DNA of 28,675 nt. It comes from a virus. A program made the translations under genes and the position numbers. The notes below the pieces were generated by a model. It was given only the letters and a program-made list of their open reading frames with translations. It was not told where the DNA came from and ran no database searches. Below are positions 22,650 to 28,557 of this stretch, piece after piece (positions within the stretch are counted from its first letter, which is position 1; each line of letters starts with the position of its first letter). Location of the stretch: positions 1 through 28,675 of IMG/VR virus record IMGVR_UViG_3300030118_000820. One strand, written 5' to 3'.

Positions 22650-23438
22650 ATGAATATAATAACAAGACAAGACTGGGGTGCTAAAGAGCCAAAAAGCAGA
22701 TTTAGCAAACTAGCAGAAGTAAAAGGATTAGTGGTACATTGGTCTGCTTATCCAACTGCGTTAGACGTTGAAGAAGAAAAAGCACAAGTTAGACAGATCC
22801 AAGCATTACATCAAAATGATCGTGGTTGGAACGATATTGCATATAATTATTGCGTAGGTGATAGTGGTAATCTTTATGAAGCACGTGGTGAAAACAACAG
22901 AAGCGCAGCGCAAGGTGGTAACACACGTGAAGAAGTTAATTACAACAACAGACATTTCTATGCAGTTTGTTGGCTAGGTGGATCAAATCCAGACGATCAA
23001 CCAAGTGAAAAAGCAGTTATGGCAGTAAAAGAACTTTGGAAAGAAGTTGGTGGTGATTTAAGGCCACATAGCAGTTTTAAATCAACAAATTGTCCGGGTG
23101 ACGCATGGCGCAAGTGGATTGACGGTAGATTGACATTTGTACCAGAAGAAGTCAAAGCAAAAGAAACAGTGGCTAAAGTAAGTAGATTTTCAATAATGAA
23201 ACAAGGGGATCGTGGACAAAACGTTGAAGAATTACAAATTATGTTAAACATGATCAACAAAACACAACTTGTTGTTGACGGTGACTTTGGTGGTAAAACC
23301 AAAGCTGGTGTTATAAATTTTCAAAAGAAGTACAAATTAGCAGTGGACGGTATTGTTGGCCAAATGACTTACGCTAAGTTAGTGGAAGTTAATAGGGCTA
23401 AAATAAATACAACGAAAGGAAAGTACAGAATTGAGTAA
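22650..23438 (+). CDS. endolysin: N-acetylmuramoyl-L-alanine amidase with peptidoglycan-binding domain
   Basis: The enzyme cuts the bond between muramic acid and the stem peptide of the cell wall to release progeny. Residues 1-160 are an amidase_2/PGRP domain with zinc ligands H30 (VVHWSAYP), H140 and C148 (RPHSSFKSTNCPG), and the region WNDIAYNYCVGDSGNLYEAR (60-79). Residues 183-250 are a PG_binding_1 domain (KQGDRGQNVEELQIMLN, DGDFGGKTKAGVINFQKKY, DGIVGQMTYAKL). There is no signal peptide, so it needs a holin. A strong AAGGAAAGG site precedes the ATG. It overlaps the following small gene by 8 nt. Confidence 0.95.
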   Translation: MNIITRQDWGAKEPKSRFSKLAEVKGLVVHWSAYPTALDVEEEKAQVRQIQALHQNDRGWNDIAYNYCVGDSGNLYEARGENNRSAAQGGNTREEVNYNNRHFYAVCWLGGSNPDDQPSEKAVMAVKELWKEVGGDLRPHSSFKSTNCPGDAWRKWIDGRLTFVPEEVKAKETVAKVSRFSIMKQGDRGQNVEELQIMLNMINKTQLVVDGDFGGKTKAGVINFQKKYKLAVDGIVGQMTYAKLVEVNRAKINTTKGKYRIE

Positions 23439-23652
23439 AGTAATGAAAAAAGATTGGAAAGCGTATTGGAAGTTTATGTTTACGAAAGCATTTCGTACAG
23501 GCTTGCAGAGCGGGATCGGAATATTCCTTTCCTCGTCGGCAGGGATTTTGGACGCGGATCTCATGCAAGTTATTTTAAGCAGTATGGCTGTATCGTTTTT
23601 GACAGTAATTCAGCATGCGCTAGAGCAGTACAAACCAAAAGAAACTTTTTAA
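23431..23652 (+). CDS. 73-residue membrane-associated protein (holin candidate)
   Basis: The gene directly follows and overlaps the endolysin. I chose TTG at 23431 because AAAGGA lies 10 nt before it; ATG at 23443 is an alternative. The product has a basic aromatic start (KKDWKAYWKFMFTKAFRT) and two moderately hydrophobic stretches (TGLQSGIGIFLSSSAGIL and LMQVILSSMAVSFLTVIQ) before a charged tail, like a small holin. Part of it (about 23505-23570) uses codons rare elsewhere here, such as TCC, TCG, GGG and CTC, and is visibly richer in G and C. That suggests separate acquisition. Confidence 0.7.
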   Translation: MSKVMKKDWKAYWKFMFTKAFRTGLQSGIGIFLSSSAGILDADLMQVILSSMAVSFLTVIQHALEQYKPKETF

Positions 23653-23677
23653 CGCTACGCTTAACGCAACACAAAAG

Positions 23678-23707
23678 AAATGGGACGGTGTAAAAACCGT
23701 CCCATTT
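23678..23707 (+). terminator. strong intrinsic terminator closing the late region
   Basis: A perfect 12-bp stem (AAATGGGACGGT at 23678-23689 with ACCGTCCCATTT at 23696-23707) encloses a 6-nt loop and ends in a short T-run. On the opposite strand the stem is followed by TTCTTTTGT, so it may act in both directions. It lies 26 bp after the last lysis gene and separates late genes from the early-type cluster. Confidence 0.9.
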
Positions 23708-23721
23708 TAGTATCAATGAAT

Positions 23722-23828
23722 AAGGGTATTTATTCTGATTTAACATAGTATCATATTATTTTTTATAAATACCACACAATCAGAAAATATATAGTATATT
23801 TTTATTAATACAAAGAAAGGGTATTTAT
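23722..23828 (+). repeat. pair of 12-bp direct repeats AAGGGTATTTAT
   Basis: Perfect copies lie at 23722-23733 and 23817-23828. The second supplies the ribosome-binding site and first two bases of the start codon of the next gene. The promoter candidate lies between them. A protein binding both copies could loop the promoter and block translation start; the first copy could also be the remnant of a lost gene start. Confidence 0.6.
23740..23769 (+). promoter_or_regulatory. candidate promoter of the replication cluster
   Basis: TTAACA (23740-23745, one mismatch to TTGACA) and TATAAA (23764-23769, one mismatch to TATAAT) are 18 bp apart, shortly after the strong terminator and 58 bp before the first gene of the cluster. 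CACACAAT (23773-23780) falls just after it, near the expected transcription start. This is the best sigma-70-type promoter I see in the window. Confidence 0.55.
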
Positions 23829-24039
23829 GACAAAATATGATAATCCAGAAGTCTTTATTGTTGTACTTGGATTAGTTGGAATATTGTTAATTGGCGCACT
23901 ATTAGCTGAACTTGCAGTGTGGATTGCAAAATTACTTGGCTACGAATTTGGTGACGAAGAATACATTAACACTGACTTTTACCAAAGATTGCAAGACGGT
24001 GAAGAACTAACGTCAGAAAACATGTTTAAAAGTGAATAA
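23827..24039 (+). CDS. 70-residue one-span membrane protein
   Basis: A strong AAGAAAGGG site precedes the ATG. After nine polar residues comes one long hydrophobic span (VFIVVLGLVGILLIGALLAE, then LAVWIAKLLGY, about 9-38), followed by an acidic cytoplasmic-type tail (FGDEEYINTDFYQRLQDGEE). It is the first gene of the second transcription unit and so probably made early. No family is recognised; early one-span proteins of phages often alter the host membrane or block superinfection, but nothing here shows which. Confidence 0.75.
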   Translation: MTKYDNPEVFIVVLGLVGILLIGALLAELAVWIAKLLGYEFGDEEYINTDFYQRLQDGEELTSENMFKSE

Positions 24040-24187
24040 GTTTGAAATACATTTAATGGGCAGTATGGATTTGTTTGCAAAAGACGAAGATCATGCGTTG
24101 CAGATTGCAGAAGAACAAATAAAAGTGACACACCCAAAATTTAATATTGAAGTTTCAAACGTGAAAGGAAAAACAAATGGAAACTAA
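24032..24187 (+). CDS. 51-residue small protein
   Basis: A GTG start overlaps the previous gene by 8 nt and the stop overlaps the next gene by 11 nt, so the frame fills the gap. The product starts with a beta strand (NKFEIHLMGSMDLFAKDED), then a helix (HALQIAEEQIKVTHP) and a final strand (KFNIEVSNVKG), the layout of a tiny alpha/beta domain. An ATG at 24056 is in frame but would remove the first strand. No family is recognised. Confidence 0.6.
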   Translation: MNKFEIHLMGSMDLFAKDEDHALQIAEEQIKVTHPKFNIEVSNVKGKTNGN

Positions 24188-24593
24188 TAAATTAATACTA
24201 AAGCAAGTTGCATTGAAAGGCGCAGTGCAATTATCAAAGGATCAGTTTAAAGTTGATCAAGATATATCTACACAAGTAGATACAGTAATAAACATTGCTA
24301 CGCAACTTAATGAGTGGTTATTAAACGGTTACCAAGATGAAGTAATTACAAAAATAGAAAGCGCTGGTATGAAAGCAGAACAGAAAGAAACAACTGGTGG
24401 ACATACTGCAAGTGACGGACAAGTTAAGTTTCTAAGGGATCTGCTTGGCCAAATACCAGAAGAAGAACAACCAAAATATAAAGACGTTATTCTTTCAGAT
24501 AGCATTACTTGGCAATATGCAAAAGAAAATATACCAGTTTTGCAAGAACTAGCATATAAAGCTAAGAAGAAAACTGACAAAGCACCATTTTAA
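24177..24593 (+). CDS. 138-residue early protein, unknown
   Basis: The protein has an N-terminal helical part (LILKQVALKGAVQLSKDQFK ... QVDTVINIATQLNEWLLNGY, about 6-52), a linker (KAEQKETTGGH), and a C-terminal part starting ASDGQVKFLRDLLGQIPEEE, a motif often placed at the end of phage and bacterial DNA-metabolism proteins (a GQ-x-K-F-L helix). AAAGGAAAAAC precedes the ATG. It overlaps both neighbours. Its place ahead of the helicase-loader-like and initiator genes suggests replication or recombination, but no catalytic residue is visible. Confidence 0.65.
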   Translation: METNKLILKQVALKGAVQLSKDQFKVDQDISTQVDTVINIATQLNEWLLNGYQDEVITKIESAGMKAEQKETTGGHTASDGQVKFLRDLLGQIPEEEQPKYKDVILSDSITWQYAKENIPVLQELAYKAKKKTDKAPF

Positions 24594-24727
24594 TGGATTT
24601 ATTGTTTCAAAACTTGGAACAAATGATAAGGCATATACAAACCTTAGAACAGTTGTTGCATGTTGAAAGATTAGTTTTAAACAAAAGATTGCAATTAGAA
24701 ATGGAAGTAAGAAATGCAAAAGACTGA
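24593..24727 (+). CDS. 44-residue coiled-coil micro-protein
   Basis: The ATG shares one base with the previous stop (TAATG) and the end overlaps the next gene by 14 nt. The peptide is almost entirely one helix with Leu at regular intervals (LLFQNLEQMIRHIQTLEQLL, then HVERLVLNKRLQLEMEV), as in a short coiled coil that would dimerise. It lies inside the replication cluster. No family is recognised. Confidence 0.6.
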   Translation: MDLLFQNLEQMIRHIQTLEQLLHVERLVLNKRLQLEMEVRNAKD

Positions 24728-25196
24728 ATATTTATATTGGGTTGAGTGGATTAAGATCCGTTGGCCTAATACAAAAATGGTAGAAAAAAGCATAATAAGT
24801 TTATATAAAGACTTTGAAATTTATTCTGATGATGTTTTTGGCAAATGTCTGCTTGAATACTTTGATCAAGGCCATGACTTTATCAACTGGTCAGATATAA
24901 AGAAACGTTGTAGGGAACTACAAGTAGAAGAATATAGTCAGTTTGCACAAAAGAAAGCATTAGAAAAAAAAGCAAAAGAATATGAACTTGATAGGCCAAC
25001 AGGGTTAGGCGCTTATTTAAAAACACAAGGTTGGAACAGTTTGGCAGAAGCAGTATTTTATACATCAAAAAGATTGTATAAAAGAAATGAACTGTATAAA
25101 CCGTCACAAGAAGCATTTGCAGAATATGCAAATATGGACTTTAATGAAGCTACTGAACAAGGTTGGAAATTAGGTTTAATAGATAGCGTATTATGA
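24714..25196 (+). CDS. possible helicase loader / replisome adaptor
   Basis: The first 75 residues (YWVEWIKIRWPNTKMVEKSI, then LYKDFEIYSDDVFGKCLLEYF, DINWSDIKKRCREL) resemble the N-terminal domain of phage helicase-loader or inhibitor proteins of the G39P kind: a Trp-rich helix, a helix that ends in a Y-S/D-x-D step, and a helix that starts with a short polar turn. The rest (80-160) is helical with aromatic residues. It stands just before the replication initiator, overlapping it by 4 nt (ATGA), where loaders are found. The similarity is by pattern only, so the call is tentative. Confidence 0.45.
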   Translation: MQKTEYLYWVEWIKIRWPNTKMVEKSIISLYKDFEIYSDDVFGKCLLEYFDQGHDFINWSDIKKRCRELQVEEYSQFAQKKALEKKAKEYELDRPTGLGAYLKTQGWNSLAEAVFYTSKRLYKRNELYKPSQEAFAEYANMDFNEATEQGWKLGLIDSVL

Positions 25197-25921
25197 CGGA
25201 ACAAATCAAGGTAGAAAGTGAAGTAACTTTTACTATTGTTCCACATTGGTTGCTTGATGTCTGTACACCAATTGAAATATCAACGTATATAGCGCTTGGT
25301 AAGTATGCAAACAACAAAACAAAAGAGTGTTGGCCTAGTGTTGCCACGATCAGTAAAGATATTGGCCGCGCAAAGAAAAACACGATAAAAGCGCTACAAG
25401 GCCTTGAAGAAAAAGGTGCAATACAAAAGTTTGCTAGATTAGATGATAAAACTGGTCAACAAACGTCAAATCTTTATATTCTTAAAATTAATCAAGGGGG
25501 GTTACAAAAACGTAACACCCCCAGTAACGAAATCGTAAAGGGGGGTAGTAACGAAAACGTTACCCAAACTATACTTAATAGAACTAAAGTAAATGAACTA
25601 TATTTTGATACCTATCCAAAAGACACACAAAATGAGTATTTAGAAATATTGAAATATGCCTTTAATAAAGAAAATCCGTCAAAAAATGAGTGGGGAAAAA
25701 TGTATGCTTCTGCAAAACAGTTGTGGGAAGCTAAGGTGTTACCAGAAGAAGTACCAACACTTGTAAAAAATATGATCATTACTTATGGCGAAAAATACAC
25801 AACAGTAAATAGCATTTGTAGCCATACAGAATTAAAGCACGGTGCAAAGACAAGATCTGGCAAAGAAGTAGAACAGATCCTTGAAACAAAAAACCTAGAA
25901 AACTGGGCAAATGATAACTAA
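25193..25921 (+). CDS. winged-helix replication initiator (O/DnaD-type replisome organiser)
   Basis: Residues about 20-80 form a winged helix-turn-helix of the type found in phage replication initiators (TPIEISTYIALGKYANNKTK, then CWPSVATISKDIGRAKKNTI and KALQGLEEKGAI). A linker (about 100-125) is encoded by the repeat cluster at 25496-25567. The C-terminal half (about 135-242) is helical (EYLEILKYAFNKENPSKNEW through LVKNMIITYGEKY), as in DnaD-like domains that recruit helicase. With no polymerase in the window, it would call in the host replisome. It overlaps the previous gene (ATGA) and the next by 11 nt. Confidence 0.7.
   Translation: MTEQIKVESEVTFTIVPHWLLDVCTPIEISTYIALGKYANNKTKECWPSVATISKDIGRAKKNTIKALQGLEEKGAIQKFARLDDKTGQQTSNLYILKINQGGLQKRNTPSNEIVKGGSNENVTQTILNRTKVNELYFDTYPKDTQNEYLEILKYAFNKENPSKNEWGKMYASAKQLWEAKVLPEEVPTLVKNMIITYGEKYTTVNSICSHTELKHGAKTRSGKEVEQILETKNLENWANDN
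25496..25567. other. candidate replication origin inside the initiator gene
   Basis: GGGGGGTTAC (25496-25505) pairs with GTAACACCCCC (25512-25522) around a 6-nt loop with one bulge. AGTAACGAAA occurs twice, 24 bp apart (25523 and 25547), each followed by CGTA or CGTTA. The second copy is a perfect GTAACG-aaaa-CGTTAC palindrome (25548-25563). G-runs of six are otherwise very rare here. In lambda the origin repeats also lie in the middle of the initiator gene (O), coding its linker. Confidence 0.6.
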
Positions 25922-26408
25922 GTGCATTTTGGCCTATGTAATGATATTGTCTAACTTTGGATCAACAAATGCAACAGAAATTATGGATCTAACAGATTGT
26001 AATCAATATATTCCAGATAGTTGTTATCAATATGCAACATTGCTTGTGGAACACTTTGACGAAGAAAACATAGAAAATGCAGTAAAAATTATGTGGTGTG
26101 AAAGCCGCAACAAAGCTGACGCGTATCGTTGGCAAGATCAAGATAGTGGTTTATTTCAGATAATACCGTTCAGTTATGGGTGGGTTAAGCAAAATTATGA
26201 TATTCCACACTGGGATTACCCGGTTGGCAATACTTATGCGCAGTTTGTACCAAGATACAATATACAAGTTGCTTCAATACTTGTAGAAGATATACATACA
26301 AGAAATCCATATTGGAAAGTGTTTAGTAGTTCACAATGGTGTTGGGAAGATACAGATAAGTGGATAAATAAATGGAAATCAGAAGAAAATGGCACACCTA
26401 GAGATTAG
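25911..26408 (+). CDS. secreted lysozyme-like transglycosylase (SLT)
   Basis: The 165-residue protein has a short signal peptide (cut near TNA-TE, residue 21) and a lysozyme-like domain: catalytic-type E64 in IMWCESRNKADAY, then DSGLFQIIPFSYGW (78-91) and YNIQVASILVEDI (116-128), as in bacterial SLT (GH23-type) enzymes that cleave the glycan strand. Four cysteines (30, 38, 63, 144) may form disulfides after export. Unusually it sits in the replication cluster and not in the lysis block, and carries its own export signal. It overlaps both neighbours. Confidence 0.8.
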   Translation: MITKCILAYVMILSNFGSTNATEIMDLTDCNQYIPDSCYQYATLLVEHFDEENIENAVKIMWCESRNKADAYRWQDQDSGLFQIIPFSYGWVKQNYDIPHWDYPVGNTYAQFVPRYNIQVASILVEDIHTRNPYWKVFSSSQWCWEDTDKWINKWKSEENGTPRD

Positions 26409-27000
26409 GCCAAACGTTTTTGATTGCGCAGTGTGTCATACGCCTTGTAATAGTGAGAGTGCAAAGCACAATACATTTCATATAAATAAAACTTGGGGGG
26501 ATAAAGCAGAAGAAATAGTTATGTATTACATAAATAAAAAAGGTAAATATAAAGCAGAAGAAACTACATTAGGCCATAAATATCCAGATTTAACCTTATT
26601 TGATAAAAGTAGAAACATGGCAAGTTTTGTAGAAGTAAAAATGGTAAGCAGTACGTTTATGAAGATCCAAGATAAGTTACCAGAAGCAAAATTAACACCG
26701 TCAGAACTTGTTGTGCTAAATAACAGTGCAATTGTTAATTACAGTAAGATAGCCCAAAAACATAACTTACCTATCTATATAGTGTTTATTGTGGCAAATA
26801 GGCCATGTATAACGCAAAATGATGATTACAAGCTATATTATCAGAACTTTGATGTGATCTACGATATATATAAGCAGAAAAAAGAACAAAGATCATACAC
26901 AAGAAGAATTGTACAAGGTGATCAAGACGATCAAGGTAATATACAAAATCCATTGTTCAAGGTGCATTTCAGTATCAACGAACTTATGCCATACGAATAA
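26389..27000 (+). CDS. PD-(D/E)XK nuclease with N-terminal Cys cluster
   Basis: Residues 35-110 contain the core of the PD-(D/E)XK superfamily: a helix with E41/E42 (WGDKAEEIVMYYI), then YPDLTLFD (P66, D67) and FVEVKMV (E82, K84). This fits Holliday-junction resolvase or recombination nucleases. The N-terminus has a Cys/His cluster (CAVCHTPC, residues 13-20, and H27/H31), likely a small zinc site. The C-terminal half has beta strands (LPIYIVFIVANRPC) and a charged end. It overlaps the transglycosylase gene by 20 nt. It would process DNA branches or cut host DNA; the exact substrate is not visible. Confidence 0.75.
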   Translation: MAHLEIRPNVFDCAVCHTPCNSESAKHNTFHINKTWGDKAEEIVMYYINKKGKYKAEETTLGHKYPDLTLFDKSRNMASFVEVKMVSSTFMKIQDKLPEAKLTPSELVVLNNSAIVNYSKIAQKHNLPIYIVFIVANRPCITQNDDYKLYYQNFDVIYDIYKQKKEQRSYTRRIVQGDQDDQGNIQNPLFKVHFSINELMPYE

Positions 27001-27008
27001 TGCCAAAA

Positions 27009-27043
27009 ATAATGTGATAAATCCACTAATACTATAATGTGAT
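27009..27043 (+). promoter_or_regulatory. promoter with twin ATAATGTGAT repeats
   Basis: A perfect TATAAT (27033-27038) lies inside the second of two identical 10-bp repeats, ATAATGTGAT, at 27009-27018 and 27034-27043. No good -35 is seen. The 25-bp offset puts the copies nearly on the same DNA face (about 2.4 turns apart, so slightly off). A repressor or activator bound to the repeats would control the promoter of the downstream gene. Confidence 0.55.
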
Positions 27044-27065
27044 GAATACAATTAAGGATATGTGC

Positions 27066-27479
27066 ATGACTAACAAAGGTTATGAAGAAGTAAATACGCT
27101 GATAAGAAACGTTGTAGGTTTCGTTGACTGGCTAGTGGACGTAGAGCCAGTAGAGCCATACAACAATGAAGATCATGGTCATCTTGGTGGTATGAACTTT
27201 ACAATCTTATGGACAAATGGGGACAAAACAAGATTTTGCGTAAGGTACAACTATCAAGGCAATTATGACGTCCAGCTAAACAATATTGCTGGTTATAGAT
27301 CCGTATTACTGCAAGTAGAAAAAGATATGCCACGTGAAGCATTATTGTCTATTCTGATCACAATGTATTCAGAAATAAATGAACAAACTTTAGACTTCTT
27401 AGAACAACACGAATTTAAGCTATCAAGGGAAACAAAAAAGATAATGAAAGAATTAAACGATCCATACGGTTATAATTAA
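27066..27479 (+). CDS. 137-residue protein of unknown function
   Basis: ATG at 27066 is chosen because AAGGA lies 7 nt before it; the upstream GTG/ATG codons at 27039 and 27042 fall within the -10 region of the promoter. The protein is acidic, with a helix (EEVNTLIRNVVGFVDWLVDV), a central beta part (GGMNFTILWTNGDKTRFCVR, YNYQGNYDVQL) and a C-terminal helix pair (EALLSILITMYSEINEQTLD). No family is recognised. It has its own promoter and terminator (27519-27545), so it is a separately controlled single gene. Confidence 0.7.
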   Translation: MTNKGYEEVNTLIRNVVGFVDWLVDVEPVEPYNNEDHGHLGGMNFTILWTNGDKTRFCVRYNYQGNYDVQLNNIAGYRSVLLQVEKDMPREALLSILITMYSEINEQTLDFLEQHEFKLSRETKKIMKELNDPYGYN

Positions 27480-27518
27480 ATCAGTATACGTAACGTAAAT
27501 ATCTACAAACATAAACGG

Positions 27519-27545
27519 AAACCCACATTAAACGTGTGGGTTTTT
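27519..27545 (+). terminator. intrinsic terminator before the WhiB-like gene
   Basis: A 9-bp stem (AAACCCACA at 27519-27527 with TGTGGGTTT at 27535-27543), a 7-nt loop and five T's make a textbook rho-independent terminator 40 nt after the previous stop. It covers the GTG codon at 27536 that would open the longest frame for the next gene, so that start is unlikely. Confidence 0.88.
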
Positions 27546-27559
27546 GTTATTATGATCCT

Positions 27560-28204
27560 ATGGGTTGGCAAGATAAAGCACTTTGTAAAACGTTACCCAA
27601 TGCAATGTTCTTTCCAAATACAGATAGCAATGTGACGGATCAACAGTTATGGGACGCACACAAAGCGTGTCGTGATTGCCCGGTTAATTATGAGTGTCTA
27701 GCAGAAGCATTAAACGGTGAATATGAATATGGATTATTCTGCTTACCAGAACGTGTACGCAAAAGATTTAGAACAAAAGCGCCAGAAGATCTACAAACAA
27801 CAATGGAAGAAACATTTAAAACAATAGAGATCATTGCACCAGCGTTTGATAAGCGTGGTAAGTTACTGCGTAAAAGATGTCTGCGTTGCAATAGAGTTAC
27901 AAGGGGATTTGCAAAAGATACAAGTAACTGGGGTGGTAGATCTCACATTTGTGTTAGTTGCCACATACAGATACAAAACAACAAACAAGCAGATAAATTA
28001 CTGGATCGTGAAAAACCTAGTAAGTCAATGCCAGACTTTGATAATCATGGTCAGCTGGTATCAAAGCGTTGCACAAAGTGTTGGGAACGTAAGATTGCTA
28101 GTGAATTTAGTAAAAGGCCACAAGGCATTGGGGGTAAGACTTCGTGGTGTAAGTTATGCACTAGAAAGAACTTAGAACAATGGCAAGCAAGGCAAAACAA
28201 ATGA
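27560..28204 (+). CDS. WhiB-like iron-sulfur regulator fused to two zinc ribbons
   Basis: Residues 1-65 are a WhiB-type domain: W3, C9, FFP (17-19), then C37, C40 and C46 in ACRDCPVNYECLAEAL, the four ligands of a 4Fe-4S cluster. The usual GIWGG turn is replaced by YGLFCLPERVRKRF. Two zinc ribbons follow: C107/C110 with C131/C134, and C171/C174 with C197/C200. They are internal duplicates, each starting D-x-x-G-x-L-x-x-KRC. WhiB proteins bind the sigma factor to redirect host transcription; the ribbons may add DNA or RNA binding. ATG at 27560 is chosen over GTG at 27536 because the latter sits in a terminator. TATTAT (27548-27553) would suit a leaderless transcript from the ATG itself. Confidence 0.85.
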   Translation: MGWQDKALCKTLPNAMFFPNTDSNVTDQQLWDAHKACRDCPVNYECLAEALNGEYEYGLFCLPERVRKRFRTKAPEDLQTTMEETFKTIEIIAPAFDKRGKLLRKRCLRCNRVTRGFAKDTSNWGGRSHICVSCHIQIQNNKQADKLLDREKPSKSMPDFDNHGQLVSKRCTKCWERKIASEFSKRPQGIGGKTSWCKLCTRKNLEQWQARQNK

Positions 28205-28557
28205 ACAAGTACAGTAGGCCTTGCTTAACATGTCGCATGTTGTTTATACCAAGCCAAGATAGTCCAAGTCATTGCGCTAAACACAAGCCAACACAAAAGG
28301 GTAGAGTGCGTAAGAAGAAATATAATTATCCAAAGGGACGTAGGCCTTATGATGACGCAGAGTACAGACGCAATAGAAAGATACTTAGGGAAACACAAAG
28401 ATATTGTAGCTGGTGTCAAACACGTGGATCTAGCAATAATAAACTGCAAGTAGATCACATAGTTCCGTTGGTAAAAGGCGGCACACATGAAATGTCTAAC
28501 TTACGTATATTGTGTCAGAAATGCCACCAATTACGTAAAGGTGTAGCACATAGGTAA
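28201..28557 (+). CDS. HNH endonuclease (terminase-associated)
   Basis: The 118-residue protein has an N-terminal zinc knuckle (C8, C11, C25, H28), a basic linker, then a classic HNH nuclease: C69/C72, VDHIVPL (D85, H86), GGTHEMSNLRILC (N100, C105) and C108-H109. In HK97-like phages, an HNH protein beside the small terminase helps TerL cut at cos. If the window is circular or packaged end to end, this gene lies about 270 bp before the small terminase. I chose ATG at 28201 (ATGA overlap with the WhiB-like stop; AAGG 8 nt upstream); ATG at 28180 is an alternative. Confidence 0.9.
   Translation: MNKYSRPCLTCRMLFIPSQDSPSHCAKHKPTQKGRVRKKKYNYPKGRRPYDDAEYRRNRKILRETQRYCSWCQTRGSSNNKLQVDHIVPLVKGGTHEMSNLRILCQKCHQLRKGVAHR

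Noticed and set aside
24177-24593. Single-strand annealing protein (RecT/Erf type)
   Set aside because: Position suggested it, but the core motifs of those families are not visible; left as unknown.
27039-27065. Earlier starts (GTG 27039, ATG 27042, ATG 27060) for the gene ending at 27479
   Set aside because: The first two overlap the -10 element and 27060 is too close to AAGGA; 27066 has correct spacing.
27536-27559. GTG start giving eight extra residues to the WhiB-like protein
   Set aside because: The codon is in the stem of an intrinsic terminator and the added residues lie before the normal WhiB start.
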